A program made the position numbers and the translations under genes. Below, one piece after another: positions 26,256 through 36,451 of a DNA stretch of 64,000 nt (positions are counted from its first letter, which is position 1; the number at the start of each line of letters is the position of its first letter). Source of the DNA: Paenibacillus segetis. GTDB taxonomy: Bacteria > Bacillota > Bacilli > Paenibacillales > Paenibacillaceae. The stretch is from assembly GCF_014639155.1 (NCBI RefSeq), contig NZ_BMFT01000001.1, positions 62,001 to 126,000 on the forward strand. The letters are read 5' to 3'. Below the pieces are notes generated by a model, which saw only the letters and a program-made list of their open reading frames with translations, was not told the DNA's origin and made no database searches.

Positions 26256-27136
26256 GGTTCTCTAATTTAGAGCAATTGATACAACTATGTATTAAGGAAT
26301 CCGTTACGATTGGTCAATTGATGATTACAGAGCAGGCGGCGGAGACGGGGAAATCGGTACAAGAAGTGATCGGACAAATGGCCGCGTATTATGAAATTAT
26401 GAAAGAGGCTGTATTCAAAGGGATAGAAAGTGATATGAAACCCCGTAGCGGGTTAACGGGAGGAGATGCTAAGCGAGTCCATACGTATTTGCTCAATGAT
26501 GTCACTTCCTTGGGGACGGAAGCTTGTACCTCAATGGCTTATGCTCTAGCTGTCTCTGAGATTAACGCATCTATGGGACGCATTATCGCTACACCAACGG
26601 CAGGTTCCTGTGGCATTATTCCTGGGGTGTTCGTTAGCTCGCAAGAGAGATTTGGCTGGAGTGATGAACACATGGTTCATGGTCTCTTCAGTGCTGGGGC
26701 AATCGGTTATGTGATCGCGAATAACTCGTTCGTGTCGGGTGCCGAGGGTGGCTGTCAGGCAGAGGTGGGCTCAGCGATTGGCATGGCGGCTGGAGCGTTG
26801 GTGGAACTACGCGGCGGTACGCCTGAACAGGCGGTACATGCGGTAGGACTGGCGCTAAAAAACTCGCTGGGTCTTATATGTGATCCGGTTGGCGGATTAG
26901 TAGAAATTCCTTGTATCGTTAGAAATGGTTTTGGTGCCGTTACTGCGATGGCAGCTGCTGATATGGCGCTTGCTGGGGTAAAAAGTGTCATCCCATCGGA
27001 TGAAGTGATTGACGTTATGCTTGAGGTGGGAAGTGCAATGCCTGAGAAACATCGTGAGACAGCCATGGGCGGTCTTGCTCAGACCCCTACGGGCAAAAAG
27101 ATTATGAAAGAGCTTTATGGTAAAGGGGAGCGTTGA
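26252..27136 (+). CDS. sdaAA: L-serine dehydratase, alpha subunit
   Basis: Catalytic 4Fe-4S subunit of 294 residues. Conserved blocks are GEACTS-like GTEACTSMAYALAVSEINAS, TPTAGSCGIIPGVF and LGLICDPVGGLVEIPCIVRN, which supply the cluster cysteines. It works with the beta subunit encoded just upstream. Its placement in a sugar/amidohydrolase operon suggests serine, or a serine-like amino acid, is released in the pathway. Confidence 0.94.
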   Translation: MRFSNLEQLIQLCIKESVTIGQLMITEQAAETGKSVQEVIGQMAAYYEIMKEAVFKGIESDMKPRSGLTGGDAKRVHTYLLNDVTSLGTEACTSMAYALAVSEINASMGRIIATPTAGSCGIIPGVFVSSQERFGWSDEHMVHGLFSAGAIGYVIANNSFVSGAEGGCQAEVGSAIGMAAGALVELRGGTPEQAVHAVGLALKNSLGLICDPVGGLVEIPCIVRNGFGAVTAMAAADMALAGVKSVIPSDEVIDVMLEVGSAMPEKHRETAMGGLAQTPTGKKIMKELYGKGER

Positions 27137-27138
27137 TC

Positions 27139-28308
27139 ATGACCTTGTCATCATTAGTTCAAACGGGTAAGCAGCTTGAAGCGGAATTGATTGCATTTCG
27201 CAGGGATTTACATCGTTTTCCCGAACTAAGCCTCCAAGAGTCGGAAACGGCTGCTAAAGTTGCAAAAGAGCTCCAGCAACTCGGACTTGAGTTCCAAATG
27301 GAAGTTGGTGGCTTTGGCATTGTTGCCGAACTTAAGGGAGATGAGCCGGGTCCGGTCATTGCCCTGCGTGCGGATATGGATGCCCTGCCGATTCAGGAAG
27401 AAACAGGCCTTGAGTTTGCTTCAGCCCGCCCAAATATTATGCATGCATGTGGACATGATGCGCATACGGCCATTTTACTCGGAGCAGCGAAGTTGCTTGT
27501 AGATAAGAAAATAAAGGGCACCGTTCGGTTCCTGTTTCAATCGGCTGAAGAAATCAATGCAGGAGCGAAGGCGATGATTGAGCAGGGGGCATTGGATGGT
27601 GTCGATGAAATTTATGGTCTGCACAACCTTCCTACATTAGCAGCAGGAATGACAGCCACTCGTTATGGATCCTTGATGGGATCTGTAGATCGCATCGAAA
27701 TTCATCTGGAGGGCAGAGGTGGACATGGAGCGATTCCGAATCAAAGTATAGACCCCGTAGTGTGTGCTTCGGCGATAATCATGGCCTTACAAAGTATTGT
27801 CAGTCGAGAGGTATCACCATTTGATCCCGTAGTTGTAACGATTGGCAGTATTCAATCAGGGGAAGCGAATAACGTCATTCCGCATTATGCGACCATGACG
27901 GGGACGATTCGTACGTTCGACGCTAGAGTTCAAGAACAAATGCCCGAAAGAATAGAGCGAATCGTTAAACAAATTGCGGAGGGCTACCAATGCAAGGCGA
28001 AGCTCACCTATATTCAACAGACTCCAGTATTGGTCAATCATGATGTTTGTGTACGGCATGTTGAGGAAGTCATAGATTATACGATTGGATCTGAGCGAAG
28101 AATCGTGGCTGATCCAACTTTGGCGGGTGAGGATTTCTCCGTCTATTTGCAGCATGTACCAGGCTGTTTCTTTTGGTTAGGCTCTGGTCCCGAAGTTGAT
28201 GCGGATCAAGCTTTCGGACTCCATCATCCGAAATATGAATTGAATGAGCAATGTATCCCGCTAGGTTCTTCTTTGTTAGCAGCTATCGCTTTACAGAGAT
28301 TAACTTAA
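27139..28308 (+). CDS. M20 amidohydrolase (hippurate/N-acyl-amino-acid hydrolase type)
   Basis: A 389-residue zinc metallopeptidase-fold enzyme. ADMDALPIQEETGLEFAS and HACGHDAHTAILLGAAKLL carry metal ligands, SAEEINAGAKAM carries the catalytic glutamate, and the lid domain with GRGGHGAIPNQSIDPV follows. The family hydrolyses N-acyl or amide bonds to amino acids. ATG 27139 lies three bases after the sdaAA stop with AAAGGGGAG upstream. In this operon it could free an amino acid that the serine dehydratase then deaminates (inferred). Confidence 0.88.
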   Translation: MTLSSLVQTGKQLEAELIAFRRDLHRFPELSLQESETAAKVAKELQQLGLEFQMEVGGFGIVAELKGDEPGPVIALRADMDALPIQEETGLEFASARPNIMHACGHDAHTAILLGAAKLLVDKKIKGTVRFLFQSAEEINAGAKAMIEQGALDGVDEIYGLHNLPTLAAGMTATRYGSLMGSVDRIEIHLEGRGGHGAIPNQSIDPVVCASAIIMALQSIVSREVSPFDPVVVTIGSIQSGEANNVIPHYATMTGTIRTFDARVQEQMPERIERIVKQIAEGYQCKAKLTYIQQTPVLVNHDVCVRHVEEVIDYTIGSERRIVADPTLAGEDFSVYLQHVPGCFFWLGSGPEVDADQAFGLHHPKYELNEQCIPLGSSLLAAIALQRLT

Positions 28309-28340
28309 GGTTATTTAGTGATTGGAAAGGGGATGAGCAA

Positions 28341-29258
28341 GTGCAAGATTTGAATATAGGTCTTATTGGTACGGATTCCTCCCATTCTGTTGCATTTACT
28401 AGGCTGCTCAACGACCCAACCGATGCTCATCATGTGTCGGGAGGGAAGGTTGTTGCAGCCTTTTTAGGCGGTTCTCATGACTTCTCGCTTAGTTACGATC
28501 GCGTGGAAGGTTTTATGGAGCAGCTGGAGTTGGAATACGGCGTTCGAAGAATGGATTCTCCAGAGGATGTTGCAGTAAATTGTGATGCTATTTTACTTAC
28601 ATCTGCAGATGGTCGGGTGCATCTGGATCAATTTAGAAGGATAGCTCCTTACGGCAAGCCGGTATTTATCGACAAACCGCTCGCCTTAAATACCGCAGAT
28701 GCTAAAGAGATAGTTGAGATCGCGCAGCAATACCAACTCCCGATGATGAGTTGCTCAGCTTTAAGATACGCACAGCAAATTACAGATGATGTGGTTCGCG
28801 AGAACCCAGCGACCGTGATTCGAGCTGCTGTTGGTGGCCCTTTGGCCGTGGAGCCGACCCAATCCTACTATTATTGGTATGGAATTCATTCCGTGGAGCT
28901 TCTCTATGCGATTATGGGTACGGGTTGCTTGGAAGTAAGAGTTAATACGACAAAAGAGTATGATTTAATAGCTGCTCAGTGGGAAGATGGACGCACAGGA
29001 ACGGTTAAACTCAGCCGCTTACCAGAGAGTCCTTTCTGCGCTACGATTTGCCGAGAAGGACAAACCTCGTTGATCGAGATTGATCCTAATGCGAAACCAT
29101 TTTACGCAAGTTTACTTGAGCAGATTATGATCCTGTTCCATACGCTTAAAGCTCCGTTAGATTGGAAAGAGACCTTAGAAATTATCTCTTTTATAGAAGC
29201 AGCTGAGAAAAGTAAACAGTTAGGGAGATTGGTATCTTTGAAGGAAATTACATTTTAG
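28341..29258 (+). CDS. Gfo/Idh/MocA-family oxidoreductase
   Basis: A 305-residue NAD(P)-dependent dehydrogenase. The Rossmann start is IGLIGTDSSHSVAFTRLL, and the conserved GKPVFIDKPLALNTADA holds the EKP-type lysine as DKP. The C-terminal domain includes YYYWYGIHSVELLYAIMGTG with the catalytic histidine. GTG 28341 follows AAAGGGG; the longer upstream frame overlaps the M20 gene and has no ribosome site. It closes the six-gene operon. Confidence 0.85.
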   Translation: MQDLNIGLIGTDSSHSVAFTRLLNDPTDAHHVSGGKVVAAFLGGSHDFSLSYDRVEGFMEQLELEYGVRRMDSPEDVAVNCDAILLTSADGRVHLDQFRRIAPYGKPVFIDKPLALNTADAKEIVEIAQQYQLPMMSCSALRYAQQITDDVVRENPATVIRAAVGGPLAVEPTQSYYYWYGIHSVELLYAIMGTGCLEVRVNTTKEYDLIAAQWEDGRTGTVKLSRLPESPFCATICREGQTSLIEIDPNAKPFYASLLEQIMILFHTLKAPLDWKETLEIISFIEAAEKSKQLGRLVSLKEITF

Positions 29259-29303
29259 AAAAGATTTATGTATGGTCAATTGTGTTCCATTAAGTGAGGT
29301 CAT

Positions 29304-29348
29304 GCGGAAAATGAGAAAAAATCAAAATATTTATATAGCATTTTCCGC
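29304..29348. other. inverted repeat downstream of the catabolic operon
   Basis: GCGGAAAATG (29304-29313) and CATTTTCCGC (29339-29348) are perfect 10-bp arms around 25 AT-rich bases. Confidence 0.45.
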
Positions 29349-29368
29349 CTCTTTAGCAAATTCCACCT

Positions 29369-29407
29369 ACAAAAACCCTTGGTACATAAGGGTTTTTGTG
29401 TTTTTTT
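29369..29407 (+). terminator. strong terminator of the catabolic operon
   Basis: ACAAAAACCCTT / AAGGGTTTTTGT stem (12 bp, seven-base loop) followed by G and T7. Confidence 0.88.
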
Positions 29408-29438
29408 ATAATTAATATCATCGAAAATACAATGTAAA

Positions 29439-29452
29439 TGAAAACGCTTTAT
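29439..29452 (+). promoter_or_regulatory. possible cre site before the importer genes
   Basis: TGAAAACGCTTTAT matches the CcpA consensus except for the last two bases; it lies 124 bases before the binding-protein start. Carbon catabolite control is plausible. Confidence 0.4.
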
Positions 29453-29576
29453 TTACGAAAGATTTGCTCCGATCTACAATTTGAATTGTCCGAAGAACAC
29501 CTCGGTCACAGTCCGATTGAAGACTTCGGTCATAACCAATGAAGTGCTGTATTTATTACAAAGGGGAGGTAAAAAA

Positions 29577-31196
29577 ATGTCAAAAAGGCTTCTTAGCATG
29601 GCGCTTACTTTGATGGTAACAAGTTCATTATTAGCTGCATGCGGTTCGAACAACAATGCAAGTGGCAAAGAAACGAACACAACAAATGGTGCAACAAATG
29701 CTCCAACGAACGCGGTGGTGGAAGAGGCCACGAATCAATATGGTGATACCGGTGGATTAAAACTTCCATTGGTAGATAAGCCGACGACGCTTACCTGGAT
29801 GGTCGTTAGTGATTTTCAGCTTAATGATAAGCTGATTGCTAAGGAAATTGAGAAGCGTACGGGGATTACAGTAGATTTCCAAAGTTACTCTGCTACAACT
29901 TTTGATGATAAGCTTCGTTTGGTCGTCGCATCCGGTAAACTGCCTGATATTTTCAGCGGACTTAGACCGGATGAGTTGAAGAAAATCGGTCAGCAAAAAG
30001 CGGTAGTGGCTATTAATGATTATGTTGATATACTACCGAACTTCAAAAAATTGTACGTAGATGAAAATCCATGGGTAGCTAATTCATTTGGTGATGAGAA
30101 TAACAATCTCTATTCATGGCCGATCTATAACATAAACCGCGATGTTAACCACGGGATGATGTATAGAAAAGATATCTTTGATAAGAACAATATTCCGGAG
30201 TGGACCAATACGGAAGAGTTCTATCAAGCGTTGAAGAAATTAAAAGAAATTTACCCGGATTCCTATCCGATGGCTTCCAAAACCAAAGACGATATCTTTA
30301 GAGATCTTGCTTACGGTTGGGGCATTGGTGGCTTAAGCTACCCAGCTTACTATGATGAAGCTAATAGTACCTGGAAATTCGCAGGCACACAGCCAGAGCA
30401 CAAAGAAATGCTTGATTTCCTGAAAAAACTGTATAACGAAGGTTTGCTCGATCAAGAATTTTTGACCGACACACCGGAATCCTGGACAGCAAAGATGACG
30501 ACAGGTAAATCGTTCGTTACATGGGACTGGATTGGTCGTCTTGATCTGTTCTATAACCAAGTCAGCTCGGAAAACCCAGAGTATAACTTACGTTACGGTA
30601 ATCCGGTCGGACCTACGGGCAACATTCGTACGTTGCCAAGAATCGATGCAGATTTCGGGATAACCGTTGCTAATAACGGGAATAAAGAAGCCGCACTCAA
30701 ATTGCTTGACTATTTGACGAGCCCATCGGGTTCACAGTTGACCACGCTTGGTATTGAAGGTGTGAACTTTAACTTCGATGAGAATGGCAAACCGGTATAT
30801 CAGGAGCTGACCGACCTTCCTAATGTAGATATTAAAGCATTGGAAGATCATTACGGAATGTGGGTAGAAGGTATGTACCTGAATCCGGATCATCGCTCTG
30901 TATACTACAACTTCACAGAGAAAGAACAAGAAGCTCAGGACAAGATCCTATCTGCCAATAAATTTGAACCACTTGATCCTGTTCTCAATCTTAACGAGGA
31001 TGAAATCGCCACGATTGCAGAACTGCAAACTTCAATTATTAAATCGATGAATGAATTTAATGCGAAGTATATCCTTAACAAGAACTATGGAGATAAGGAA
31101 TGGGCAGATTGGCTTGTATCGGCTGAGAAGATGGGTGCAAGCAAGTATTCTGACGTCTATAACCAAGCTCAAAAACGTTATGATGCCAATAAATAA
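29577..31196 (+). CDS. ABC sugar importer, extracellular substrate-binding lipoprotein (LplA-like)
   Basis: A 539-residue solute-binding protein of the large Paenibacillus LplA/family-1 kind. Signal peptide with lipobox LLAAC (Cys22), Asn/Thr-rich linker, then a two-lobed domain (TLTWMVVSDFQLNDKLIAKE, YGWGIGGLSYPAYYDEANST, KWNS-free C-lobe). AAGGGGAGG fixes ATG 29577; the upstream open frame lacks a ribosome site. It works with the two permeases that follow. The carbohydrate is unknown. Confidence 0.88.
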   Translation: MSKRLLSMALTLMVTSSLLAACGSNNNASGKETNTTNGATNAPTNAVVEEATNQYGDTGGLKLPLVDKPTTLTWMVVSDFQLNDKLIAKEIEKRTGITVDFQSYSATTFDDKLRLVVASGKLPDIFSGLRPDELKKIGQQKAVVAINDYVDILPNFKKLYVDENPWVANSFGDENNNLYSWPIYNINRDVNHGMMYRKDIFDKNNIPEWTNTEEFYQALKKLKEIYPDSYPMASKTKDDIFRDLAYGWGIGGLSYPAYYDEANSTWKFAGTQPEHKEMLDFLKKLYNEGLLDQEFLTDTPESWTAKMTTGKSFVTWDWIGRLDLFYNQVSSENPEYNLRYGNPVGPTGNIRTLPRIDADFGITVANNGNKEAALKLLDYLTSPSGSQLTTLGIEGVNFNFDENGKPVYQELTDLPNVDIKALEDHYGMWVEGMYLNPDHRSVYYNFTEKEQEAQDKILSANKFEPLDPVLNLNEDEIATIAELQTSIIKSMNEFNAKYILNKNYGDKEWADWLVSAEKMGASKYSDVYNQAQKRYDANK

Positions 31197-31287
31197 ATAG
31201 AACAAACCAGATAAATAGGATGATGAATGGCACGAAGGACATTTATGTTCCAAGTGCCATTCTCTAACATCCAGGAGGAGAAGAAAC

Positions 31288-32265
31288 GTGGCAAACCTTA
31301 ACACGGAGAAGGTCCTTACACTAAATAAACCAACGCTCATGTCACGGATTTCGACGTCACTGACCGGGACGTGGCAGCATATGAAACGGGACAGACAGCT
31401 ATTGGTTCTCTTTCTACCATGTCTCATATTTTATATTATTTTCCGATACGGGCCGTTGTTCGGCTTAACTATCGCGTTCAAGGATTATAACGTATTTGAA
31501 GGCATCTTCGGCAGTAAATGGGTCGGTCTCAAGCATTTCGTCAAATTTTTCTCAGGTAATGATTTCTTGATGCTATTCAAAAATACGCTGACATTAGGCT
31601 TTTTCACACTGATATTTGGGTTCCCGATTCCGATTCTTTTGGCAATTTCGCTCAATGAACTTCGAGTGAAGTGGTTAAAGAAATCGATTCAGACACTTAC
31701 GTATTTGCCAGCATTTTTGTCTATCGTCATTATTTGTAGTATGGTGATCGACTTTTTATCGCCTAATACCGGCTTGATCAACAAGTTGATGGCCGCGGTT
31801 GGATTAGAGAAAATTTATTTTATGATTATACCTGAGTGGTTCCGAACGATTTACGTCGCGTCGGATATATGGGCTAACGCGGGCTATGACGCCATCATCT
31901 ATCTTGCAGCGGTTGCGGGAATTAGCCCGACGTTGTATGAAGCAGCCAAAGTAGATGGATGCAGCAGGTGGAAGAGCCTGTGGAATATTACGCTTCCAGG
32001 TCTAATGCCGACGATTCTCATTATGTTCATTTTGCGAACGGGAAAAATGTTGCAAATCGGATACGAGAAAGTATTGCTTCTCTATAATCCGACTACGTAC
32101 GAAGTAGCGGATGTATTCTCTACTTATGTATATAGAAAAGGTCTGATTGAATCAAATTACAGCTACGCCGCCGCTGTTGGTATGTTTGAAGCGTTTATCG
32201 CTATGATCATGCTGTTGTCGGCAAACTTCATAAGCAAAAAGGCAGGAGGTAAGGGGCTATGGTAG
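31288..32265 (+). CDS. ABC sugar importer permease (LplB-like)
   Basis: A 325-residue inner membrane protein with about six transmembrane helices, LVLFLPCLIFYIIFRYGPLF near the start and the EAA coupling loop YEAAKVDGCSRWKSLWNITL. GTG 31288 follows CAGGAGGAG. It overlaps the second permease by seven bases. No ATPase gene is present, so a shared MsmX-type ATPase must energise it (family knowledge). Confidence 0.93.
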   Translation: MANLNTEKVLTLNKPTLMSRISTSLTGTWQHMKRDRQLLVLFLPCLIFYIIFRYGPLFGLTIAFKDYNVFEGIFGSKWVGLKHFVKFFSGNDFLMLFKNTLTLGFFTLIFGFPIPILLAISLNELRVKWLKKSIQTLTYLPAFLSIVIICSMVIDFLSPNTGLINKLMAAVGLEKIYFMIIPEWFRTIYVASDIWANAGYDAIIYLAAVAGISPTLYEAAKVDGCSRWKSLWNITLPGLMPTILIMFILRTGKMLQIGYEKVLLLYNPTTYEVADVFSTYVYRKGLIESNYSYAAAVGMFEAFIAMIMLLSANFISKKAGGKGLW

Positions 32266-33122
32266 GAGAATCAAAATTAAACCTGTTCGGAGTCATCAAC
32301 GCCCTGCTCCTAATCTGCGTTGGAATTGTTACAGTCTATCCGATCCTTTATATTTTCTCGATATCGATAAGTGATACGGCTTCCGTTGTTCAGGGGAAAA
32401 TCACTCTATTTCCAAAAGGCATTAACTTTGATGCTTACTTGGAGGTTCTTAAAGACAAACGGATACCGAGAGCCTATTTGAATACGATCTTCTATACGGG
32501 CCTAGGTACTTTTATTAACCTACTGCTAACTGCGATAGCGGCATATCCGCTGTCCCGTCCTGATTTCATCTGGCGTAAATATTGGATGTTTGGGATCGTA
32601 TTAACGATGTTCCTCAACCCAGGTATCATTCCGAACTATTTGATTGTTTCGGGGCTTGGACTTACTGATTCGGTGTGGGCGCTCGTTATTCCAAATGCAA
32701 TTTGGACGATGGAGCTTATCATTCTGAAGAGTTTCTATGAGGGCATGTCAGAGCAGGTCCGTGAAGCGGCGCTAATAGACGGTGCTTCTGAATTCCGGAT
32801 ATTGTTCAATATCGTGATTCCGCTATCCAAACCGGCGCTGGCGTCGATCGCACTCTTTTATTTTATGGGGCACTGGAACAGCTACTTCCTGCCGATGATT
32901 TATTTGAACGATTCAACCTTGTACCCGCTTCAGGTCGTACTTCGGGATATGCTCATCTTCAGTGAAGGCAACCGTGCAAGCTTAGTTGATGCGGCGGCAC
33001 TCGCTCCTCAGGCGAAGAAGAATGCCACGATTATACTGTCGATGATTCCGGTCTTAATGATCTATCCGTTTGCTCAAAAGTATTTTGCATCGGGCGTAAT
33101 GATAGGTGCTGAGAAGGGATGA
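32259..33122 (+). CDS. ABC sugar importer permease (LplC-like)
   Basis: A 287-residue membrane protein. It shows VTVYPILYIFSISISDT, a GIIPNYLIVSGLGLTDSVWA segment and the EAA loop REAALIDGASEFRILFNIVI, and ends KYFASGVMIGAEKG, the usual LplC C-terminus. It pairs with the preceding permease. Confidence 0.93.
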   Translation: MVGESKLNLFGVINALLLICVGIVTVYPILYIFSISISDTASVVQGKITLFPKGINFDAYLEVLKDKRIPRAYLNTIFYTGLGTFINLLLTAIAAYPLSRPDFIWRKYWMFGIVLTMFLNPGIIPNYLIVSGLGLTDSVWALVIPNAIWTMELIILKSFYEGMSEQVREAALIDGASEFRILFNIVIPLSKPALASIALFYFMGHWNSYFLPMIYLNDSTLYPLQVVLRDMLIFSEGNRASLVDAAALAPQAKKNATIILSMIPVLMIYPFAQKYFASGVMIGAEKG

Positions 33123-33156
33123 GTTTCTTCATGTAGAATTAGTTGGATAAACAACT

Positions 33157-35415
33157 ATGAGAAAGGATGACTACTACTTGAAGCGCTTTTTTACGAATCT
33201 GGGTATCGTACAAATCTTTTGTTCGTTGCTCCTAGTCATCGGCATCATGTATGTATCCAATTATACTGTATACAAAAACTCGATCTCTGGTATTTATGCC
33301 AACGTAACACAAAACAACAATCTTGCGGTAAAAACGATGATTCAATCTTTCGACAACAGCTTTCGGTCGATCAACAACATTATCCATTCCATTCATGGGC
33401 TTCCTTATAGCAATCTGGAATCGGAAGAAGACGGGCGTATTGACATGGCCAAGGTTTATACCATGCAGGAGAGCATTGCTACGCTCGTCTCCTCTGTGGA
33501 TTTCATCGAGGAGGTCATCGTATTCTACGATGATATGGATCTGGCCATCACCTCAACCGGCACAAGTAGTCTTAGCCATTTATTTGAGAACAAATACAAA
33601 CACGATTTGTATAATGAGAGCTATTGGCGGACTTATACCAAGGGGAAAAATTCATTTAAAGTAATGCCCGGGCAATATTTTAAAGTCGCAACGAATACAA
33701 CGTGGCAAAGGAAAAAGCTGATGGTCGCTGTCGGCGGGAACAAGATCCGTATGTCGAACAAAAACATCATCATTCTCATTGATGAGGCAGCCCTACTGAA
33801 GCATGTGAACCAGAAGCTGATGATTCCAGGTGCTTCACTTATCGTACTGGATCAAGAACGCAGAGTCATTCTTAGTACAGACTCGAATTCCGATTTATCG
33901 GGAGTGATTGACGAGATCTATTTCAATTCGTCCCAAGAAGCTTCATTAAGGAAAGAAGACTATCAATACAACTTTTACAAGTCGGATTTTAACGATTTTG
34001 TTTATATCAATAAAGTACCGTATCAATTCCAGAATATCGATTCTGTGATAGAAGCCAATAAAATGATTATGTTGTCGGCCATTATTGGCGCGGTCCTGTT
34101 ATCTGTGCTTCTAAGTATTTATTTAAACAAACCGGTCAAAAAAATTATCCGTCAGCTTGGCGGAACCAGTAGAGGAAATGATTTCCGCAAAATTCTAAGC
34201 GGTATTGTAAAAATGCAAATGGAAATTGACTCAACCAAAAAGAAGCTGGAAGATGTCGAATCGGAAGCGCGCAGAAGTGTGTTCCTACAAGCTGTAGATG
34301 AATACGCATGCTCCACAGAGCATGACGTAGAGATGGATAGATATTGCAGCGATATTTTACATAGCAAGTACTTTGTGTTGCTTATGGTTCATTTGAATAA
34401 GAAAGGGAATGAGCAGCAATCAACGATGCCTGTAGAGAGCATTGTATCGGTTCTCAATACAGCTTTGCTGAAAGAAAAAAGTGATGTTCAGGTGTTCTAT
34501 GATAAAAACTTACAATTCATCTCGCTTGTCGGCATCAAGCAACCAGATGAACGTGCCATATTAATAAAACGTTTGAAATTGTTGTTTACTAACCTGGAAC
34601 AGGGAGAGTTGTTAGGCTACTCAGTAAATGTCAGTGTAAGTAAGCTGTACGCTACAGAATTAGTAAATTATAAGTTTGCTTATCGTAATGCGGTGAACGG
34701 CTTACTGTACAGAGTGGTGAATGAAACTTCGATTGTGCTGGACGTTGAGAAGATTCATTACGGTTGGAGTCTATATTTCCCTTTCGACAAAATAGAGAAG
34801 CTCTCTAATTACATTTCCAATGGCAAACTGCAGGAAGGTAAAGAGATCATTTCGGAGACGTTAAGAGAGAATGCAGATCGAAATATACATCATCACCAGA
34901 TGGCCCATATTGCCAAGACCATGTTTATGTATATGTTACGACATGCTAGCGGTACTGCTAATACTGATAACGAAATGTATAAGCTTGAACAACAGTTTCT
35001 GCAAAAAATAGATTACGCACATGATTATCTGGACATTGAGAATGCCCTTATAGACGTAGCCAAACATATTGCTAAGCATAATAAGTCCAATGAAACCAAT
35101 AAATTGAATCCTAGCTTCATTTCACAATACATTGAGCTGCACTATATGGAAAATTTATATTTAGATCATATTGCTGAGGTTGTGGAAACCTCACCAAAAT
35201 ACTTTTCGAGTTATTTTAAAAAGACGTTTGGTATCAATTATGTCGAGTATCTCAACAAAGTAAGGTTGTCTCATGCTAAGGAATTGTTGAAGGATAGCGT
35301 ATTATCAATCGGTGAAATTGGAGAGAAAACGGGATATTTAAATTCTTCGACCTTCACGACGACATTTAAAAAGTATTTTGGCATTTCTCCTAGTGAATAT
35401 CGAAAACAAAATTGA
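33157..35415 (+). CDS. membrane-bound AraC-family transcription regulator
   Basis: A 752-residue sensor-regulator. TM1 (LGIVQIFCSLLLVIGIMYV, residues 15-33) and TM2 (MLSAIIGAVLLSVLLSIYL, near 305) flank a large extracellular domain. A cytoplasmic linker ends in two helix-turn-helix motifs (YLDHIAEVVETSPKYFSSYF, IGEIGEKTGYLNSSTFTTTF) within the last 100 residues. Such proteins typically control the adjacent LplABC-type importer. ATG 33157 has a poor ribosome site; TTG 33178 with AAAGGA is an equal candidate. Confidence 0.85.
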   Translation: MRKDDYYLKRFFTNLGIVQIFCSLLLVIGIMYVSNYTVYKNSISGIYANVTQNNNLAVKTMIQSFDNSFRSINNIIHSIHGLPYSNLESEEDGRIDMAKVYTMQESIATLVSSVDFIEEVIVFYDDMDLAITSTGTSSLSHLFENKYKHDLYNESYWRTYTKGKNSFKVMPGQYFKVATNTTWQRKKLMVAVGGNKIRMSNKNIIILIDEAALLKHVNQKLMIPGASLIVLDQERRVILSTDSNSDLSGVIDEIYFNSSQEASLRKEDYQYNFYKSDFNDFVYINKVPYQFQNIDSVIEANKMIMLSAIIGAVLLSVLLSIYLNKPVKKIIRQLGGTSRGNDFRKILSGIVKMQMEIDSTKKKLEDVESEARRSVFLQAVDEYACSTEHDVEMDRYCSDILHSKYFVLLMVHLNKKGNEQQSTMPVESIVSVLNTALLKEKSDVQVFYDKNLQFISLVGIKQPDERAILIKRLKLLFTNLEQGELLGYSVNVSVSKLYATELVNYKFAYRNAVNGLLYRVVNETSIVLDVEKIHYGWSLYFPFDKIEKLSNYISNGKLQEGKEIISETLRENADRNIHHHQMAHIAKTMFMYMLRHASGTANTDNEMYKLEQQFLQKIDYAHDYLDIENALIDVAKHIAKHNKSNETNKLNPSFISQYIELHYMENLYLDHIAEVVETSPKYFSSYFKKTFGINYVEYLNKVRLSHAKELLKDSVLSIGEIGEKTGYLNSSTFTTTFKKYFGISPSEYRKQN

Positions 35416-35441
35416 CAGAATAGGTTGGAGTGAAATACAAG

Positions 35442-36437
35442 ATGAAGACGATTATGACTCAGAATGGAAAAATTATCATCGCGGATAGAGAGAAACCGAT
35501 GCTATTGCAAGGTCATGTACTTATACGAACTGAATATTCTGCGATAAGTCCCGGCACGGAAATGATCTTCGTTAAGCGAGCTTCCGATGAACCGGCAACG
35601 CTAGGCTATAACGCCGTTGGAATTGTCGAACAAGTAGGCGAAGAGGTTAAGCATATTCAAGTGGGTCAGCGCGTAGCCTGCTATGGTGCACCCTATGTGC
35701 ACCATGCGGAGTGGCTAGCAGTTCCAGCTAACTTGGTTGCCGTAGTTCCAGATCATGTCGATCCACAAGAGGCTGCATTTGCTGGTCTTGGTGCGATTGC
35801 CATTCATGCACTACGTGTAGCTGATTTGCGGTTTGGAGAGTCAGCTGTCGTCGTCGGGCTCGGTATTCTAGGTAACATCATCACACAGATTGCCAAAGCA
35901 GTGGCGTACAGAACCGTAGGCTTGGATTTGAGAAGCGACCGGGTAGCCATGCTTCAAGAAGATGGATTTTCTCATATCTATCACAATCAAACTGAAATGG
36001 AAGAGTCATTGGCGGATGCCGTTGGACCTTATGGGGCAGATGCAGTTTTGCATTGTGCGAGCGGACCAGGCGAGGAGTTGATGAATAGCTCACTGAAATG
36101 GATTCGGGACCGTGGAAAAATTGTCATTGTCGGTGATTTATCGGCCGAATTTTCTAGAGAGCTGATGTTCGGGAAAGAAGCCCAAGTGCTTATTTCGCGG
36201 GCAGGTGGTCCAGGCCGATATGATGCTCAATATGAGAGAGAAAATAGAGATTATCCGATTGGACATGTTCGTTGGACGGAAGGCAGAAACGTTGAGGAGT
36301 ACATTCGTTTATTAGCTGAAGGCCGCATCTCGATCAAGAAGCTCATAACTAACATGTATTCAGTTGATGACGCTGCAGAGGCTTATGACAATTACAGAAC
36401 GCCAACAGAAACGATTGCGACAATCATCAAATACTAG
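35442..36437 (+). CDS. MDR-type zinc-binding dehydrogenase-like protein
   Basis: A 331-residue medium-chain dehydrogenase/reductase. The N-domain has RTEYSAISPGTEMIFVKRAS and GYNAVGIVEQVGEEVKHIQV. The NAD domain has AVVVGLGILGNIITQIAKAV. The catalytic-zinc cysteine and the four structural-zinc cysteines of alcohol dehydrogenases are absent, as in bi-domain/BchC-like members. It follows the regulator in the same direction with a GGAG ribosome site and likely acts on the imported sugar; this is inferred. Confidence 0.8.
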   Translation: MKTIMTQNGKIIIADREKPMLLQGHVLIRTEYSAISPGTEMIFVKRASDEPATLGYNAVGIVEQVGEEVKHIQVGQRVACYGAPYVHHAEWLAVPANLVAVVPDHVDPQEAAFAGLGAIAIHALRVADLRFGESAVVVGLGILGNIITQIAKAVAYRTVGLDLRSDRVAMLQEDGFSHIYHNQTEMEESLADAVGPYGADAVLHCASGPGEELMNSSLKWIRDRGKIVIVGDLSAEFSRELMFGKEAQVLISRAGGPGRYDAQYERENRDYPIGHVRWTEGRNVEEYIRLLAEGRISIKKLITNMYSVDDAAEAYDNYRTPTETIATIIKY

Positions 36438-36451
36438 GATGTGATGATGCC